From Nocardioides anomalus (GTDB lineage Bacteria > Actinomycetota > Actinomycetes > Propionibacteriales > Nocardioidaceae): a stretch of DNA of 64,000 nucleotides. The position numbers and the translations under genes were made by a program. The first letter of the stretch is position 1. Every line of letters starts with the position of its first letter. Location of the stretch: the NCBI RefSeq assembly GCF_011046535.1, contig NZ_CP049257.1:1-64000 (forward strand). The letters run 5' to 3'. Positions 16,274 to 25,237 of the stretch are shown in pieces. The notes beneath the pieces are model-generated. The model worked only from the letters and a program-made list of their open reading frames with translations, ran no database searches and was not told the origin of the DNA.

Positions 16274-16632
16274 CCACCAGACCGTACGACGTGACCGAGG
16301 AGCGGGTGCGCACCTTCGCCGCGGCGACCGGCGCGGCCTACGACGGGGGACCGGCGCCGGCCACCTTCCCGATCGTGCTGGCCTTCGAGGCGATGCACGC
16401 GTTCCTGGAGGCCGAGGCGCTCGACCTGTTCCGCATCGTCCACGGCGAGCAGCGCTTCGCCTACGAGCGGCCGGTCGTGCCCGGCGACGTGCTCACCGCG
16501 ACCCTGAGCGTCGCGACGCTGCGCCAGATCGGCGGCAACGACATCATCGGCACCACCAGCGAGATCACCGACGGCTCGGGCACGCTGGTGTGCACCGGCA
16601 CCGCGACGCTGGTCCACCGGGGTGGCGAGTGA
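16234..16632 (+). CDS. hadA: HadA-like (3R)-hydroxyacyl-ACP dehydratase subunit
   Basis: A 132-residue FAS1-like dehydratase/hot-dog domain protein: GRTFPPTRPYDVTEERV, the GPAPATFPIVLAFEA substrate-channel segment and HGEQRFAYERPVVPGD. It lacks the catalytic Asp/His pair, as the HadA/HadC subunits do, and would pair with the next gene product, which carries the active site. In mycobacteria HadAB dehydrates beta-hydroxyacyl chains in fatty-acid elongation; without mycolates here the role is probably ordinary fatty-acid dehydration or a related acyl-CoA hydratase. The stop overlaps the hadB ATG. Confidence 0.85.
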   Translation: MPVDPSLVGRTFPPTRPYDVTEERVRTFAAATGAAYDGGPAPATFPIVLAFEAMHAFLEAEALDLFRIVHGEQRFAYERPVVPGDVLTATLSVATLRQIGGNDIIGTTSEITDGSGTLVCTGTATLVHRGGE

Positions 16633-16988
16633 TGGAGCCGAGGACCTTCCGGGTCACCCGCGCGGACCTCGTGGCCTACGCCGAGGCCAGCGGCGACCAC
16701 AACCCGATCCACCAGGACGAGGACGTCGCGCGCAGCGTCGGCCTGCCCGGCGTGATCGCGCACGGGATGTACACCCTCGCCCTCGCCGCGCGGTACGTCG
16801 AGGAGCAGGTCGGACCGGGCCGGGTGGCGACCTTCGGGGCCAAGTTCACCAAGCCCGTCGTCGTGCCCGCCGAGGGCACCGACGTCGAGATCGAGGGCAC
16901 CCGCGACGGCGACACGGTGACGCTCAAGGTCACCTGCGCGGGCGTCGAGGTGCTGCGGGGCGCCAAGGCCACCCTCCGCGATGGCTGA
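16632..16988 (+). CDS. hadB: HadB-like MaoC dehydratase subunit
   Basis: A 118-residue MaoC protein with the hydratase-2 signature YAEASGDHNPIHQDED (catalytic D and H near residues 24-29) and PGVIAHGMYTLALAARYV. It supplies the active site of a heterodimer with the preceding product. Overlaps hadA at its start and murB by 8 bp at its end, so the three genes are translated together. No hadC copy follows. Confidence 0.9.
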   Translation: MEPRTFRVTRADLVAYAEASGDHNPIHQDEDVARSVGLPGVIAHGMYTLALAARYVEEQVGPGRVATFGAKFTKPVVVPAEGTDVEIEGTRDGDTVTLKVTCAGVEVLRGAKATLRDG

Positions 16989-18000
16989 GCGGCTCGCCGA
17001 CCACACCACGCTCCGGCTCGGCGGCCCGGCGCGCGCCTGGGTGCGCGCGACCACCGAGGCCGAGCTGACCGAGGCGCTGGCCGCGGCCGCGCCGCCGGTG
17101 CTGGTCCTCGGGGGCGGCAGCAACCTGGTGGTGGCCGACGCGGGCTTCGACGGCACCGTGGTCGAGGTCGCGACGAGCGGCGTGCACGCCGACCACGAGG
17201 GCGACGACCCGACCTGCGGCGGCGTCCTGGTCACGGTGGCGGCGGGGGAGTCGTGGGACGGCTTCGTGGCCACCGCGGTCGAGCGCGGCTGGGTCGGCGT
17301 CGAGGCGCTGGCCGGCATCCCCGGCTCGGTCGGCGCGACCCCGGTGCAGAACGTCGGCGCCTACGGCCAGGAGGTCTCGCAGACCGTGGCGCGGGTCCGG
17401 GTCTGGGACCGGGTGCTGCAGGGCGTGCGGACCTTCACGAACGCCGACTGCCGCTTCGGCTACCGCACCTCGCGCTTCAAGGCCGAGCCCGAGCGCCACG
17501 TCGTCCTCGACGTGACCTTCCAGCTCACGATCGGCTCGCTCGGCACCTCGGTCCAGTACGCCGAGCTGGCCCGCGCCCTGGGCGTCGAGCTCGGCACCCG
17601 GGCCCCGCTGGCCGACGTCCGCGCGGCCGTGCTCGGGCTGCGGCGCGGCAAGGGCATGGTCCTCGACCCGGCCGACCACGACACGTGGAGCGCGGGCTCG
17701 TTCTTCACCAACCCGGTGGTCGACGCGGCCGACGTGCCGCCGGACGCGCCGGCCTGGCCGCAGCCCGACGGCCGGGTCAAGACCAGCGCCGCGTGGCTGA
17801 TCGAGCACGCCGGCTTCGCGCGCGGCCACGGCCGCGGCGCGGTCTCGCTGTCGACCAAGCACACGCTGGCCCTCACCAACCGCGGCGGCGCCACCACCGA
17901 GGAGCTGCTGGGCCTGGCCCGCGAGGTGCGTGACGGCGTCGAGGAGGCGTACGGCATCCGGCTGGTCAACGAGCCCGTGCTCGTGGGCGTCGAGCTCTGA
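16981..18000 (+). CDS. murB: UDP-N-acetylenolpyruvoylglucosamine reductase
   Basis: Reduces UDP-GlcNAc-enolpyruvate to UDP-MurNAc with NADPH in the cytosol, an essential peptidoglycan step. The 339 residues show the FAD-binding HTTLRLGGPA and LGGGSNLVVADAGF segments, GIPGSVGATPVQNVGAYGQE, GYRTSRFK, the proton-donor serine region SAGSFFTNPVV, and the C-terminal glutamate region LVNEPVL. The serine donor is typical of class I MurB. ATG at 16981 overlaps hadB. Confidence 0.96.
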   Translation: MAERLADHTTLRLGGPARAWVRATTEAELTEALAAAAPPVLVLGGGSNLVVADAGFDGTVVEVATSGVHADHEGDDPTCGGVLVTVAAGESWDGFVATAVERGWVGVEALAGIPGSVGATPVQNVGAYGQEVSQTVARVRVWDRVLQGVRTFTNADCRFGYRTSRFKAEPERHVVLDVTFQLTIGSLGTSVQYAELARALGVELGTRAPLADVRAAVLGLRRGKGMVLDPADHDTWSAGSFFTNPVVDAADVPPDAPAWPQPDGRVKTSAAWLIEHAGFARGHGRGAVSLSTKHTLALTNRGGATTEELLGLAREVRDGVEEAYGIRLVNEPVLVGVEL

Positions 18001-18009
18001 GCCGACGGC

Positions 18010-18438
18010 TCAGACCATCGAGTAGTCGGTGGTGCCGAACCACACCACGATCGCCACCACCGCCGCGATGAGCAGCGCTCCGAGCACGGTCATCACCGCG
18101 CCCATCCACAGCCCGGCGGTCGCGGAGCCGGCGTTGCCGTAGACCCCCGGCTGGCGCTCGATGTCGCGCTTGGCCCGGACGCCGAGGAACCACGCGAACG
18201 GCGCGCACAGCACGCCCGGCAGGGTCAGGCAGCACAGGAAGGTCAGCACGAAGCACGCGATCGAGATGATCCCGAGCACCAGCGCGGTCGTGGCGCCCGA
18301 GTGGTCCCGCGAGCCCACGTAGGGCACGCCGTACGCCGGCGCCCACCCGCCCGGCGGCCACGGCTGCGGCGGAGGCGGGGGCTGAGGCGCCTGAGGCGGC
18401 GGCGGGGTGATCGGCGCCGTCTCCTCCGGGTCGCTCAC
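18010..18438 (-). CDS. DUF4190-type membrane protein
   Basis: A 142-residue protein: a cytoplasmic proline-rich tail (residues 8-45, about half proline), then two membrane helices SGATTALVLGIISIACFVL and a C-terminal one around VMTVLGALLIAAVVAIVVW, with the linker WFLGVRAKRDIERQPGVYGNAG. This is the DUF4190 arrangement, common in actinobacteria, of unknown function. The GTG at 18438 overlaps the stop of the adenosine deaminase gene (GTGA). The poly-proline N-terminus resembles that of the RDD protein at 4406-5030. Confidence 0.82.
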   Translation of the reverse strand: MSDPEETAPITPPPPQAPQPPPPPQPWPPGGWAPAYGVPYVGSRDHSGATTALVLGIISIACFVLTFLCCLTLPGVLCAPFAWFLGVRAKRDIERQPGVYGNAGSATAGLWMGAVMTVLGALLIAAVVAIVVWFGTTDYSMV

Positions 18439-19478
18439 GCGCCCGGCTCCGCCCGCAGCCAGGCGTCGACGTCGGCCAGCACCGCGGCCCGGACGTCGGA
18501 GGGGGCGCACGAGGCGCGCACCGACATGCGGGCCAGCTCGGCCAGCTGCTCGTCGGCGAGGTCGTGGGCGGCCCGCATGGCGGCGTACTGCCCGTGCAGG
18601 CGCGAGCCGAAGAGCAGCGGGTCGTCGGCGCCGAGCGCGACGGTGGCGCCGGCCTCGAGCAGCGTGGGAAGCGGGACCGAGGTCAGGTCGGAGTAGACGC
18701 CCAGCGCGACGTTGGAGGTCGGGCAGACCTCGAGGGCGACCCCGGCCTCGACGATGCGCTCGAGCAGCGCCGGGTCCTCGGCCGAGCGGACGCCGTGGCC
18801 GAGCCGCTGGGCGTGGAGCGCGTCCAGGCACTGCGCGACGTGGTCCGGGCCGCGGAGCTCGCCGCCGTGCGGGACCAGCAGCAGCCCGGCGCGCTCGGCG
18901 ATGCCGAAGGCCCCGGCGAAGGCCGTCGTCTGCCCGCGGCGCTCGTCGTTGGACAGCCCGAAGCCGACCACCCCGCGCCCGGCGTACTGCGCGGCCAGGC
19001 GGGCGAGGGTCCGGGCGTCGAGCGGGTGGCGGATCCGGTTGGCCGCGATGACCACGGCCATGCCGAGACCGGTCGCACGCGAGGCGTCGGCGACGGCGTC
19101 GAGGACCAGGTCGGTGAAGGCGGTGATGCCGTCGAAGCGCGCGGCGTACCCGCTCGGGTCGACCTGGATCTCCAGCCACCGCCCGCCGTCGCGGACGTCG
19201 TCCTCGGCGGCCTCCAGGACCAGGCGGCGCACGTCGGCCTCGGTCCGCAGCACCGACCGCGCAACGTCGTAGAGCCGCTGGAAGCGGAACCAGCCCTTCT
19301 CGTCGGCCGCGGACAGCTCCGGCGGCCACTGCGAGACCAGCTGGTCGGGCAGCCGGATGCCGTCGCGCTCGGCCAGCTCGAGCAGTGTGGCGTGGCGCAT
19401 CGAGCCCGTGAAGTGCAGGTGCAGGTGCGCCTTGGGCAGGGCGCGGAGGTCGCGTTGACCGGTGCTGTGCTCAGCCAA
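18435..19478 (-). CDS. add: Adenosine deaminase
   Basis: Deaminates adenosine to inosine in purine salvage. The 347 residues contain the zinc-binding PKAHLHLHFTGSM (HxH near residue 18), the substrate loop, the catalytic HGGEL segment (LVPHGGELRGP), H in RLGHGVRS, and the second-metal-site SNVALGVY and ADDPLLFGS. Start is TTG at 19478, overlapping the aminotransferase stop by 8 bp; the only alternative downstream would cut into the HxH motif. Cotranscribed with the aminotransferase and DUF4190 gene. Confidence 0.92.
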   Translation of the reverse strand: MAEHSTGQRDLRALPKAHLHLHFTGSMRHATLLELAERDGIRLPDQLVSQWPPELSAADEKGWFRFQRLYDVARSVLRTEADVRRLVLEAAEDDVRDGGRWLEIQVDPSGYAARFDGITAFTDLVLDAVADASRATGLGMAVVIAANRIRHPLDARTLARLAAQYAGRGVVGFGLSNDERRGQTTAFAGAFGIAERAGLLLVPHGGELRGPDHVAQCLDALHAQRLGHGVRSAEDPALLERIVEAGVALEVCPTSNVALGVYSDLTSVPLPTLLEAGATVALGADDPLLFGSRLHGQYAAMRAAHDLADEQLAELARMSVRASCAPSDVRAAVLADVDAWLRAEPGA

Positions 19479-20763
19479 CCAGCTGCTCCGCCGCGGCCAG
19501 CCGGGCGCAGGTGGCCACGACGCGCGTGGCCTTCTCGACCTCGGCCGGCTCGGGGAACGTCGGCGCGAGCCGGATGTTGCGGTCGTGCGGGTCGCGGCCG
19601 TAGGGGAACGACGAGCCGGCCTGGGTCAGCGCCACCCCGGCGCCCTTGGCCAGCTCGATGACGCGGGCGGCGGTGCCGTCCTGGACGTCGAGGCTGATGA
19701 AGTAGCCGCCGGTCGGCTCGGTCCACGACGCGATGCCGAGCCCGCCGAGCTGCTCCTCGAGCACCGACAGCACCGAGTCGAACTTGGGCCGGATGATCTC
19801 GGCGTGGCGGCGCATGTGGTCGCGCACCCCGTCCGCGGAGCCGAAGAACTGCACGTGGCGCAGCTGGTTGAGCTTGTCCGGGCCGATCGCGCCCTTGCCG
19901 AGGTGGCCGGTGTACCACTTCACGGTCTCCACCGACCCGCCCAGGAAGGCCACACCGGCGCCGGCGTAGGTGATCTTGGAGGTCGAGGCGAACATGACCG
20001 GCCGGTGGGGGTGGCCCGCCGCCGAGGCCAGCGACAAGATGTCGGCGCTCTTGGCCTCCTCCTCGGTGAGGTGGTGGAAGGCGTAGGCGTTGTCCCACAG
20101 GATCTTGAAGTCCGGGGCCGCGGTGCTCATCGACGCCAGCCGCTCCGCCACCTCCTGGGTGACGATCGAGCCGCTCGGGTTGGCGTAGGTCGGGACGATC
20201 CAGATCCCCTTGATCGAGGGGTCGTGGCCCGCCAGCTCGGCCACCGCGTCGGGGTCCGGGCCGTTCTCGTCGGTCGGGACGGTCACCATCTCGATGCCGA
20301 ACCAGTCCGTGAGCGTGAAGTGGCGGTCGTAGCCCGGCACCGGGCAGATGAACTTGACGCTCTCCTCCTGGCTCCACGGGCGCTCGGAGTCCACGCCACC
20401 GTGCAGCCACAGGTCGACCAGGACCTCGCGCATCATCACCAGGCTGGAGTTGCCACCGGCCACGACCTGCTCGGGCTCGATCCACAGCAGCTCCGCGAAC
20501 ATCTCGCGCAGCTCCTTGATCCCCTCCAGCCCGCCGTAGTTGCGGGTGTCGACCCCGTCGCGGTCGACGGCCGTGGTCGGCAGCGAGAGCAGCCGGTCCG
20601 AGAGGTCGAGCTGGGCCGACGCGGGCTTGCCGCGGGTCAGGTCCAGCACGAGTCCGGCCGCCACCAGCTCGTCGTACGCCGCCTTCTCGCCGGCGAGGAA
20701 CTGCGCGAGCTCCTCCCGGGAACGTCCGGCCAGCGGCGCGCGTTCAAGGCTCTGCGAGGTCAC
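19471..20763 (-). CDS. Aminotransferase class I/II, aspartate aminotransferase-like (subgroup Ic)
   Basis: A 430-residue PLP enzyme. Recognised parts are LDLTRGKPASAQLDLS near the N-terminus, NYGGLEGIKELREMFAELL, CPVPGYDRHFTLTDWFG, IVPTYANPSGSIVTQE, WDNAYAFHHL and the PLP lysine in ASTSKITYAGAG. The pattern matches the actinobacterial group Ic aspartate aminotransferases, such as AspT of Corynebacterium, rather than classical AspC. It interconverts aspartate and 2-oxoglutarate with oxaloacetate and glutamate. GTG start at 20763, 118 bp upstream of tRNA-Trp on the other strand. Confidence 0.88.
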   Translation of the reverse strand: MTSQSLERAPLAGRSREELAQFLAGEKAAYDELVAAGLVLDLTRGKPASAQLDLSDRLLSLPTTAVDRDGVDTRNYGGLEGIKELREMFAELLWIEPEQVVAGGNSSLVMMREVLVDLWLHGGVDSERPWSQEESVKFICPVPGYDRHFTLTDWFGIEMVTVPTDENGPDPDAVAELAGHDPSIKGIWIVPTYANPSGSIVTQEVAERLASMSTAAPDFKILWDNAYAFHHLTEEEAKSADILSLASAAGHPHRPVMFASTSKITYAGAGVAFLGGSVETVKWYTGHLGKGAIGPDKLNQLRHVQFFGSADGVRDHMRRHAEIIRPKFDSVLSVLEEQLGGLGIASWTEPTGGYFISLDVQDGTAARVIELAKGAGVALTQAGSSFPYGRDPHDRNIRLAPTFPEPAEVEKATRVVATCARLAAAEQLVG

Positions 20764-20816
20764 GGCTCCGATCCTCGCAGACCGGTGCGAGTTCGACTCC
20801 GCTCGGGCTCTCCCCG

Positions 20817-20822
20817 TAGACT
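20817..20822 (+). promoter_or_regulatory. Candidate -10 box for tRNA-Trp/secE
   Basis: TAGACT at 20817-20822, about 60 bp before tRNA-Trp; TTCGAC at 20792-20797 could be a -35 with a long 19-bp spacer. Confidence 0.35.
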
Positions 20823-20881
20823 CACCGTTTGGTGGTTTCCCACAGGCTCAGCCATGCCCCGAGCACGTCGGCGACCACCGG

Positions 20882-20954
20882 AGGGCACTAGCTCAACTGG
20901 CAGAGCATCGGTCTCCAAAACCGAAGGTTGGGGGTTCAAGTCCCTCGTGCCCTG
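20882..20954 (+). tRNA. tRNA-Trp (anticodon CCA)
   Basis: A 73-nt cloverleaf: acceptor AGGGCAC/GTGCCCT, anticodon stem TCGGT/ACCGA with loop CTCCAAA giving CCA, T-arm TTGGGGG..CCCTC region GGGGG-TTCAAGT-CCCTC. It stands directly before secE, as in mycobacteria. Confidence 0.95.
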
Positions 20955-21014
20955 CAAGCAGCACCAGCCAGAAGAACAGCCACACCACGAGCAGAGAAGA
21001 TTGAGGCGAGCAGC

Positions 21015-21278
21015 GTGACGGACAGCAAGGCGGTCCCCGGGCCGCGCGAGCGCGGTTCACGTGACAGCGGAGGCGACAAGCGCACCAGCCTGCCCGTCTT
21101 CTACCGCCAGGTGGTCGCCGAGCTGCGCAAGGTGGTCTACCCGACCCGCGACCAGCTCGTCACCTACTTCATCGTGGTGATGGTCTTCGTGCTGATCATG
21201 ATGGCGATCGTGTCGCTGCTGGACCTGGGTCTCGGCAAGCTCGCGTTCGAGGTCTTCAACGGCCGCAGCGCCGGCTGA
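21015..21278 (+). CDS. secE: Preprotein translocase subunit SecE
   Basis: An 87-residue SecE with a cytoplasmic tail (SKAVPGPRERGSRDSGGDK), the amphipathic helix FYRQVVAELRKVVYPTRDQLVTY and one membrane helix FIVVMVFVLIMMAIVSLL. Stabilises SecY in the membrane. GTG at 21015 with GAGGCG upstream; longer frame to 20928 runs through tRNA-Trp and is not used. Confidence 0.95.
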   Translation: MTDSKAVPGPRERGSRDSGGDKRTSLPVFYRQVVAELRKVVYPTRDQLVTYFIVVMVFVLIMMAIVSLLDLGLGKLAFEVFNGRSAG

Positions 21279-21353
21279 CCCCTCCAGCAGCCCGCCACCA
21301 CCCCGCCACCACCCAGCACCCCACCCGACGATCTTCGACTGATGGAGCAGCAC

Positions 21354-22352
21354 GTGTCGCAGTACGACGAGCAGGACGAGCTCACCGCGGAGGAGTCCGC
21401 CGCGGACGAGAGCGCGGACGAGCCCACCGGCGACGAGGGGCTGCAGCCCGGCGAGCAGCCCGACCCGGAGCTCGAGGACCAGTACGGCGAGCCCGACGAC
21501 GGCGAGGACGTCCTCGACGACCCGCGCCTGGACACCGAGGTCACCGACGAGGACACCGACCGCGAGATGGGCCTCGACGACACCGAGGACGACGGCGCCA
21601 CGTCCTACGACCTCTCCGAGGCCGAGGGCGACGAGGAGCCGCTGAGCGCCGACAGCGCCGAGGTCGGGAGCGACGAGGACGCCGACGACCTCGACGAGGC
21701 CGTCAGCTCCGACGTGGACGAGGCCTCCGACCCGCTCGAGCAGTTCCGGCGCGAGCTGTGGGCCAAGCCCGGTGACTGGTTCGTCGTGCACACCTACTCC
21801 GGCATGGAGAACCGGGTGAAGTCGAACCTCGAGAACCGCATCATCAGCCTCAACATGGAGGACTACATCCACGAGATCGTGGTCCCCACCGAGGAGGTCG
21901 CGGAGATCAAGAACGGCCAGCGCAAGATGGTCAAGCGGACCGTCCTGCCCGGCTACGTCCTGGTCCGCATGGACCTCACCGACGAGTCCTGGGCCGCCGT
22001 GCGGCACACCCCGTCGGTGACCGGCTTCGTCGGCCACAGCCACCAGCCGGTGCCGCTGAGCATGACCGAGGTCGAGAACATGCTGGCCCCGGCCGTCGTG
22101 GCCCGCGCCGAGGCCGAGGCCGCTGCCGCCGGCACCTCCACCCCGGGTGCCGCCGCCGCGGCCAAGAAGCCGGTCGAGGTCGCCGACTTCGACGTCCAGG
22201 ACTCCGTCATGGTCGTCGACGGCCCGTTCGCCACGCTGCACGCGACGATCACCGAGATCAACCCCGAGTCCCAGCGCGTCAAGGCGCTGGTCGAGATCTT
22301 CGGCCGGGAGACCCCGGTCGAGCTGAGCTTCAGCCAGATCCAGAAGGTCTGA
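21354..22352 (+). CDS. nusG: Transcription termination/antitermination protein NusG
   Basis: A 332-residue NusG. Residues about 1-135 are a strongly acidic, low-complexity tail (ASP/GLU-rich with A, S, P); then the NGN domain ([64 protein letters not shown]), an alanine-rich linker, and the KOW domain ([31 protein letters not shown] region). NusG couples RNA polymerase to Rho and ribosomes. GTG at 21354 is preferred because GGAG lies 6-7 nt upstream; an in-frame ATG at 21342 lacks one. The acidic extension is longer than in E. coli (181 residues in all) but such tails occur in actinobacteria. Confidence 0.93.
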   Translation: MSQYDEQDELTAEESAADESADEPTGDEGLQPGEQPDPELEDQYGEPDDGEDVLDDPRLDTEVTDEDTDREMGLDDTEDDGATSYDLSEAEGDEEPLSADSAEVGSDEDADDLDEAVSSDVDEASDPLEQFRRELWAKPGDWFVVHTYSGMENRVKSNLENRIISLNMEDYIHEIVVPTEEVAEIKNGQRKMVKRTVLPGYVLVRMDLTDESWAAVRHTPSVTGFVGHSHQPVPLSMTEVENMLAPAVVARAEAEAAAAGTSTPGAAAAAKKPVEVADFDVQDSVMVVDGPFATLHATITEINPESQRVKALVEIFGRETPVELSFSQIQKV

Positions 22353-22447
22353 GGCTCCCGCACCACCCCGCACCACCCAGCACCACCCGCAACACCCGTG
22401 GCAGGGGCCGCCTGGCCCCGCTCTGACCACACGAGAGAAGAGAGAGC

Positions 22448-22882
22448 ATGCCTCCCAAGAAGAAGATCGCTGCCCTGGTCAAGGTGCAGCTCCAGGCCGG
22501 TGGCGCCACCCCGGCCCCGCCCGTCGGTACCGCCCTCGGTCCGCACGGCGTCAACATCATGGACTTCTGCAAGGCCTACAACGCCCAGACCGAGTCCATG
22601 CGCGGCAACGTCGTCCCCGTCGAGATCACCATCTACGAGGACCGCTCGTTCACGTTCATCACCAAGACCCCGCCGGCCGCCGAGCTGATCAAGAAGGCCG
22701 CCGGGCTGAGCAAGGGCTCCTCGGTCCCGCACAAGGACAAGGTCGGCAAGCTGACCAAGGACCAGGTGCGCGAGATCGCCCAGACCAAGCTCCCGGACCT
22801 GAACGCCAACGACATCGACGCCGCGATGAAGATCGTGGAGGGCACCGCCCGCTCCATGGGTGTCACCACGGAGGGGAACTGA
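22448..22882 (+). CDS. rplK: 50S ribosomal protein L11
   Basis: A 144-residue L11: [28 protein letters not shown], the [15 protein letters not shown] motif and the C-terminal RNA-binding domain [38 protein letters not shown] region. Part of the GTPase-associated centre. ATG at 22448 with AGAGAGA upstream. Followed after 1 bp by rplA, a standard L11-L1 operon. Confidence 0.98.
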   Translation: MPPKKKIAALVKVQLQAGGATPAPPVGTALGPHGVNIMDFCKAYNAQTESMRGNVVPVEITIYEDRSFTFITKTPPAAELIKKAAGLSKGSSVPHKDKVGKLTKDQVREIAQTKLPDLNANDIDAAMKIVEGTARSMGVTTEGN

Positions 22883-22883
22883 C

Positions 22884-23606
22884 ATGCAGCGCAGCAAGAC
22901 CTACCGCGCGGCGGCCGAGACGTTCGACAAGGACGAGCTCTACGCCCCGCTCGCGGCGATCAAGATCGCCAAGACCACCAGCAAGAAGAAGTTCGACGAG
23001 ACCGTCGACGTCGTCATGCGGCTCGGGGTCGACCCCCGCAAGGCCGACCAGATGGTGCGCGGCACCGTCAACCTGCCCCACGGCACCGGCAAGACCGCCC
23101 GCGTCCTGGTCTTCGCCAACGGCGACAAGGCCGAGGCCGCCCGTGAGGCCGGCGCCGACATGGTCGGCGGCGACGAGCTCATCGACCGCGTCGCCGGTGG
23201 CTGGCTGGACTTCGACGCCGTGGTCGCCACGCCCGACATGATGGGCAAGGTCGGCCGCCTCGGCCGCGTGCTCGGCCCCCGCGGCCTGATGCCGAACCCG
23301 AAGACCGGCACCGTGACGCCCGACCCGGCCAAGGCCGTGACGGACATCAAGGGCGGCAAGATCGAGTTCCGCGTCGACCGCCACGCCAACCTGCACTTCA
23401 TCATCGGCAAGGCGTCCTTCGGCGAGGCCCAGCTGGCGGAGAACTACGCCGCCGCCCTCGAGGAGGTGCTCCGGCTCAAGCCGGCCAGCTCCAAGGGCCG
23501 CTACATCAAGAAGGTCACGGTCTCGACCACCATGGGCCCCGGCGTCCAGGTCGACCCGAACCGCACCAAGAACGTCGCTGACGAGGACGCTGACGCGACC
23601 GAGTGA
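22884..23606 (+). CDS. rplA: 50S ribosomal protein L1
   Basis: A 240-residue L1 with [75 protein letters not shown] and [16 protein letters not shown] at 22884 follows GAGGGGAAC. Forms the L1 stalk and probably represses its own operon mRNA. A hairpin terminator follows. Confidence 0.98.
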   Translation: MQRSKTYRAAAETFDKDELYAPLAAIKIAKTTSKKKFDETVDVVMRLGVDPRKADQMVRGTVNLPHGTGKTARVLVFANGDKAEAAREAGADMVGGDELIDRVAGGWLDFDAVVATPDMMGKVGRLGRVLGPRGLMPNPKTGTVTPDPAKAVTDIKGGKIEFRVDRHANLHFIIGKASFGEAQLAENYAAALEEVLRLKPASSKGRYIKKVTVSTTMGPGVQVDPNRTKNVADEDADATE

Positions 23607-23621
23607 CACCGACGCACGACC

Positions 23622-23657
23622 GACGGCCCGCTGCACCTCACGGTGCGGCGGGCCGTC
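23622..23657 (+). terminator. Terminator after rplA
   Basis: Arms 23622-23637 and 23642-23657 pair over 16 bp with one mismatch and a 4-nt loop (TCAC), 15 bp after the rplA stop. Confidence 0.78.
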
Positions 23658-23776
23658 GCCGTTCGCCGGCGTCGCTGCGCCGCGTCCGCGTCCTCGTCGG
23701 CGGCGCTCTTGCTGCGGCCGGGGCGCCGGGGGTGTGGCTCCGGGTGGGGCGGGGACGGCGCGTGGGGGAGCGGGAT

Positions 23777-23806
23777 TTGGCGGACGCCACACGCCGCGCC
23801 TACTCT
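23777..23806 (+). promoter_or_regulatory. Promoter of rplJ-rplL
   Basis: TTGGCG (23777-23782), an 18-bp spacer and TACTCT (23801-23806) give a good housekeeping promoter that starts transcription near 23813. The downstream leader is about 175 nt. Confidence 0.55.
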
Positions 23807-23812
23807 GGACGC

Positions 23813-23985
23813 CGTAACCAGAGACCGCCGGTCATCTGTCCGCTCGCGCGGGCAGACCGAAGGTTCCGCGAGAGCGGACGGCCTGCGCAGGGGACAGAGC
23901 AGCAACTCGTGAGAGTGACGCCCTGAGCCGCCTGCGGCCAGGGCGTTCGTCATCCCGGGGCCTGGTCTCACCTCAGAGAGAAGGA
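23813..23985 (+). promoter_or_regulatory. rplJ leader, candidate L10(L12) autoregulatory element
   Basis: The 384-bp gap between rplA and rplJ holds no gene after the rplA terminator. Its second half is a structured leader: complementary segments CCGCTCGCGCGGG..CCGCGAGAGCGG and a late hairpin GACGCCCTG..CAGGGCGTTC (about 23920-23950) just before the ribosome site GAGAAGGAG. L10-L12 binds such leaders to control rplJL in other bacteria; the specific consensus was not tested here. Confidence 0.5.
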
Positions 23986-23990
23986 GACCG

Positions 23991-24656
23991 ATGGCGCGGG
24001 CAGACAAGCAGGCCGCCGTCGCGGAGATCGTCGACTCGTTCAACGATGCCGCGGGTGCCGTGCTGACCGAGTACCGCGGGCTCACCGTGAAGGAGCTGCA
24101 GACGCTGCGCCGCTCCCTGGGTGAGAACGCCGACTACGCCGTGGTCAAGAACACGCTGGCGAAGCTGGCCGCCGAGCAGGCGGGCATCCAGGGCTTCGAC
24201 GAGCTGCTGAACGGTCCGACCGCGATCGCCTTCATCAAGGGCGACGTCGTCGAGGCCGCGAAGGGGCTGCGTGACTTCGCCAAGGCCAACCCCGCCCTCG
24301 TGATCAAGGGCGGCTACCTGGACGGCAACGCCCTCGACGCTTCCGAGGTGGCCAAGCTGGCCGACCTCGAGTCGCGTGAGGTCCTGCTGGGCAAGCTCGC
24401 GGGCGCGATGCTCGCCTCGCTCAGCCAGGCCGTCTACCTGCTCAACGCGCCGCTGGCCCAGGCCGCCCGTCTCGCGGGTGCGCTCCAGGCCAAGGCCGAG
24501 CAGGACCCCTCGATCCTCGCTGGTGGAGCTGGCAGTGCGCCGGCAGAGCCCGCCGCGGAGGAGGCCGCCCCGGAGGCTGCTGCCGAGGAGGAGGCCCCGG
24601 CTGAGCCGGAGGCCGCCGCCGAGGAGCCCGCCGCCGAGGCGACCGACGAAGCCTGA
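23991..24656 (+). CDS. rplJ: 50S ribosomal protein L10
   Basis: A 221-residue L10, base of the L7/L12 stalk. Core residues 1-170 contain [46 protein letters not shown] and [11 protein letters not shown]. The last 45 residues form an Ala/Glu/Pro-rich low-complexity tail longer than usual. ATG at 23991 with GAAGGAG 6 nt upstream. Cotranscribed with rplL. Confidence 0.97.
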   Translation: MARADKQAAVAEIVDSFNDAAGAVLTEYRGLTVKELQTLRRSLGENADYAVVKNTLAKLAAEQAGIQGFDELLNGPTAIAFIKGDVVEAAKGLRDFAKANPALVIKGGYLDGNALDASEVAKLADLESREVLLGKLAGAMLASLSQAVYLLNAPLAQAARLAGALQAKAEQDPSILAGGAGSAPAEPAAEEAAPEAAAEEEAPAEPEAAAEEPAAEATDEA

Positions 24657-24739
24657 CCAGGGCTGAAGAACCAACCACCACCACTGGAATCCCGGCTCCC
24701 GGCGCACGCCGCGGGCCACCACAGGAAGGAACCGCCACC

Positions 24740-25135
24740 ATGGCGAAGCTCAGCACCGACGAGCTGCTCGACGCGTTCAAGGAGATGACGCTGATCGAGC
24801 TGTCCGAGTTCGTGAAGCAGTTCGAGGACACCTTCGGCGTGACCGCCGCCGCCCCGGTCGCCGTCGCCGCGGCCCCGGCCGCGGGTGGCGCTGCCGCCGG
24901 TGGCGACGACGCCGCCGCCGAGCAGGACCAGTTCGACGTCATCCTCGAGGCCGCTGGTGACAAGAAGATCAACGTCATCAAGGAGGTGCGCGCCCTGACC
25001 TCCCTCGGTCTGAAGGAGGCCAAGGACCTCGTCGAGGCCGCCCCGAAGCCGGTCCTGGAGGGCGTCGACAAGGCCGCCGCGGACAAGGCCAAGGAGACGC
25101 TCGAGGGCGCCGGCGCCACCGTCACCGTCAAGTGA
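24740..25135 (+). CDS. rplL: 50S ribosomal protein L7/L12
   Basis: A 131-residue L7/L12 with the dimerising N-domain ([19 protein letters not shown]), an Ala/Gly-rich hinge and the C-domain ([38 protein letters not shown]). Recruits translational GTPases. Preceded by AGGAAGGA. A strong terminator follows at 25161-25193. Confidence 0.98.
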   Translation: MAKLSTDELLDAFKEMTLIELSEFVKQFEDTFGVTAAAPVAVAAAPAAGGAAAGGDDAAAEQDQFDVILEAAGDKKINVIKEVRALTSLGLKEAKDLVEAAPKPVLEGVDKAAADKAKETLEGAGATVTVK

Positions 25136-25160
25136 CGCTGTCCCACCGCTGAACACCGCC

Positions 25161-25193
25161 GAGGGCGGCCACCCCACCGGGGTGGCCGCCCTC
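25161..25193 (+). terminator. Terminator after rplL
   Basis: Perfect 15-bp stem GAGGGCGGCCACCCC/GGGGTGGCCGCCCTC with a 3-nt loop, 25 bp after the rplL stop. Confidence 0.85.
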
Positions 25194-25225
25194 GTCGCGT
25201 CCGCACGGTGAGCACCGCGCTTCCG

Positions 25226-25237
25226 TAGGGTGTCCCG
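25226..25237 (+). promoter_or_regulatory. Leaderless promoter of the BTAD-ATPase regulator (TAGGGT, 6 nt to GTG)
   Basis: TAGGGT at 25226-25231 followed by 6 nt and the GTG start; no ribosome-binding site. Confidence 0.5.

Noticed and set aside
20928..21014. An earlier ATG for secE
   Set aside because: It lies inside tRNA-Trp.
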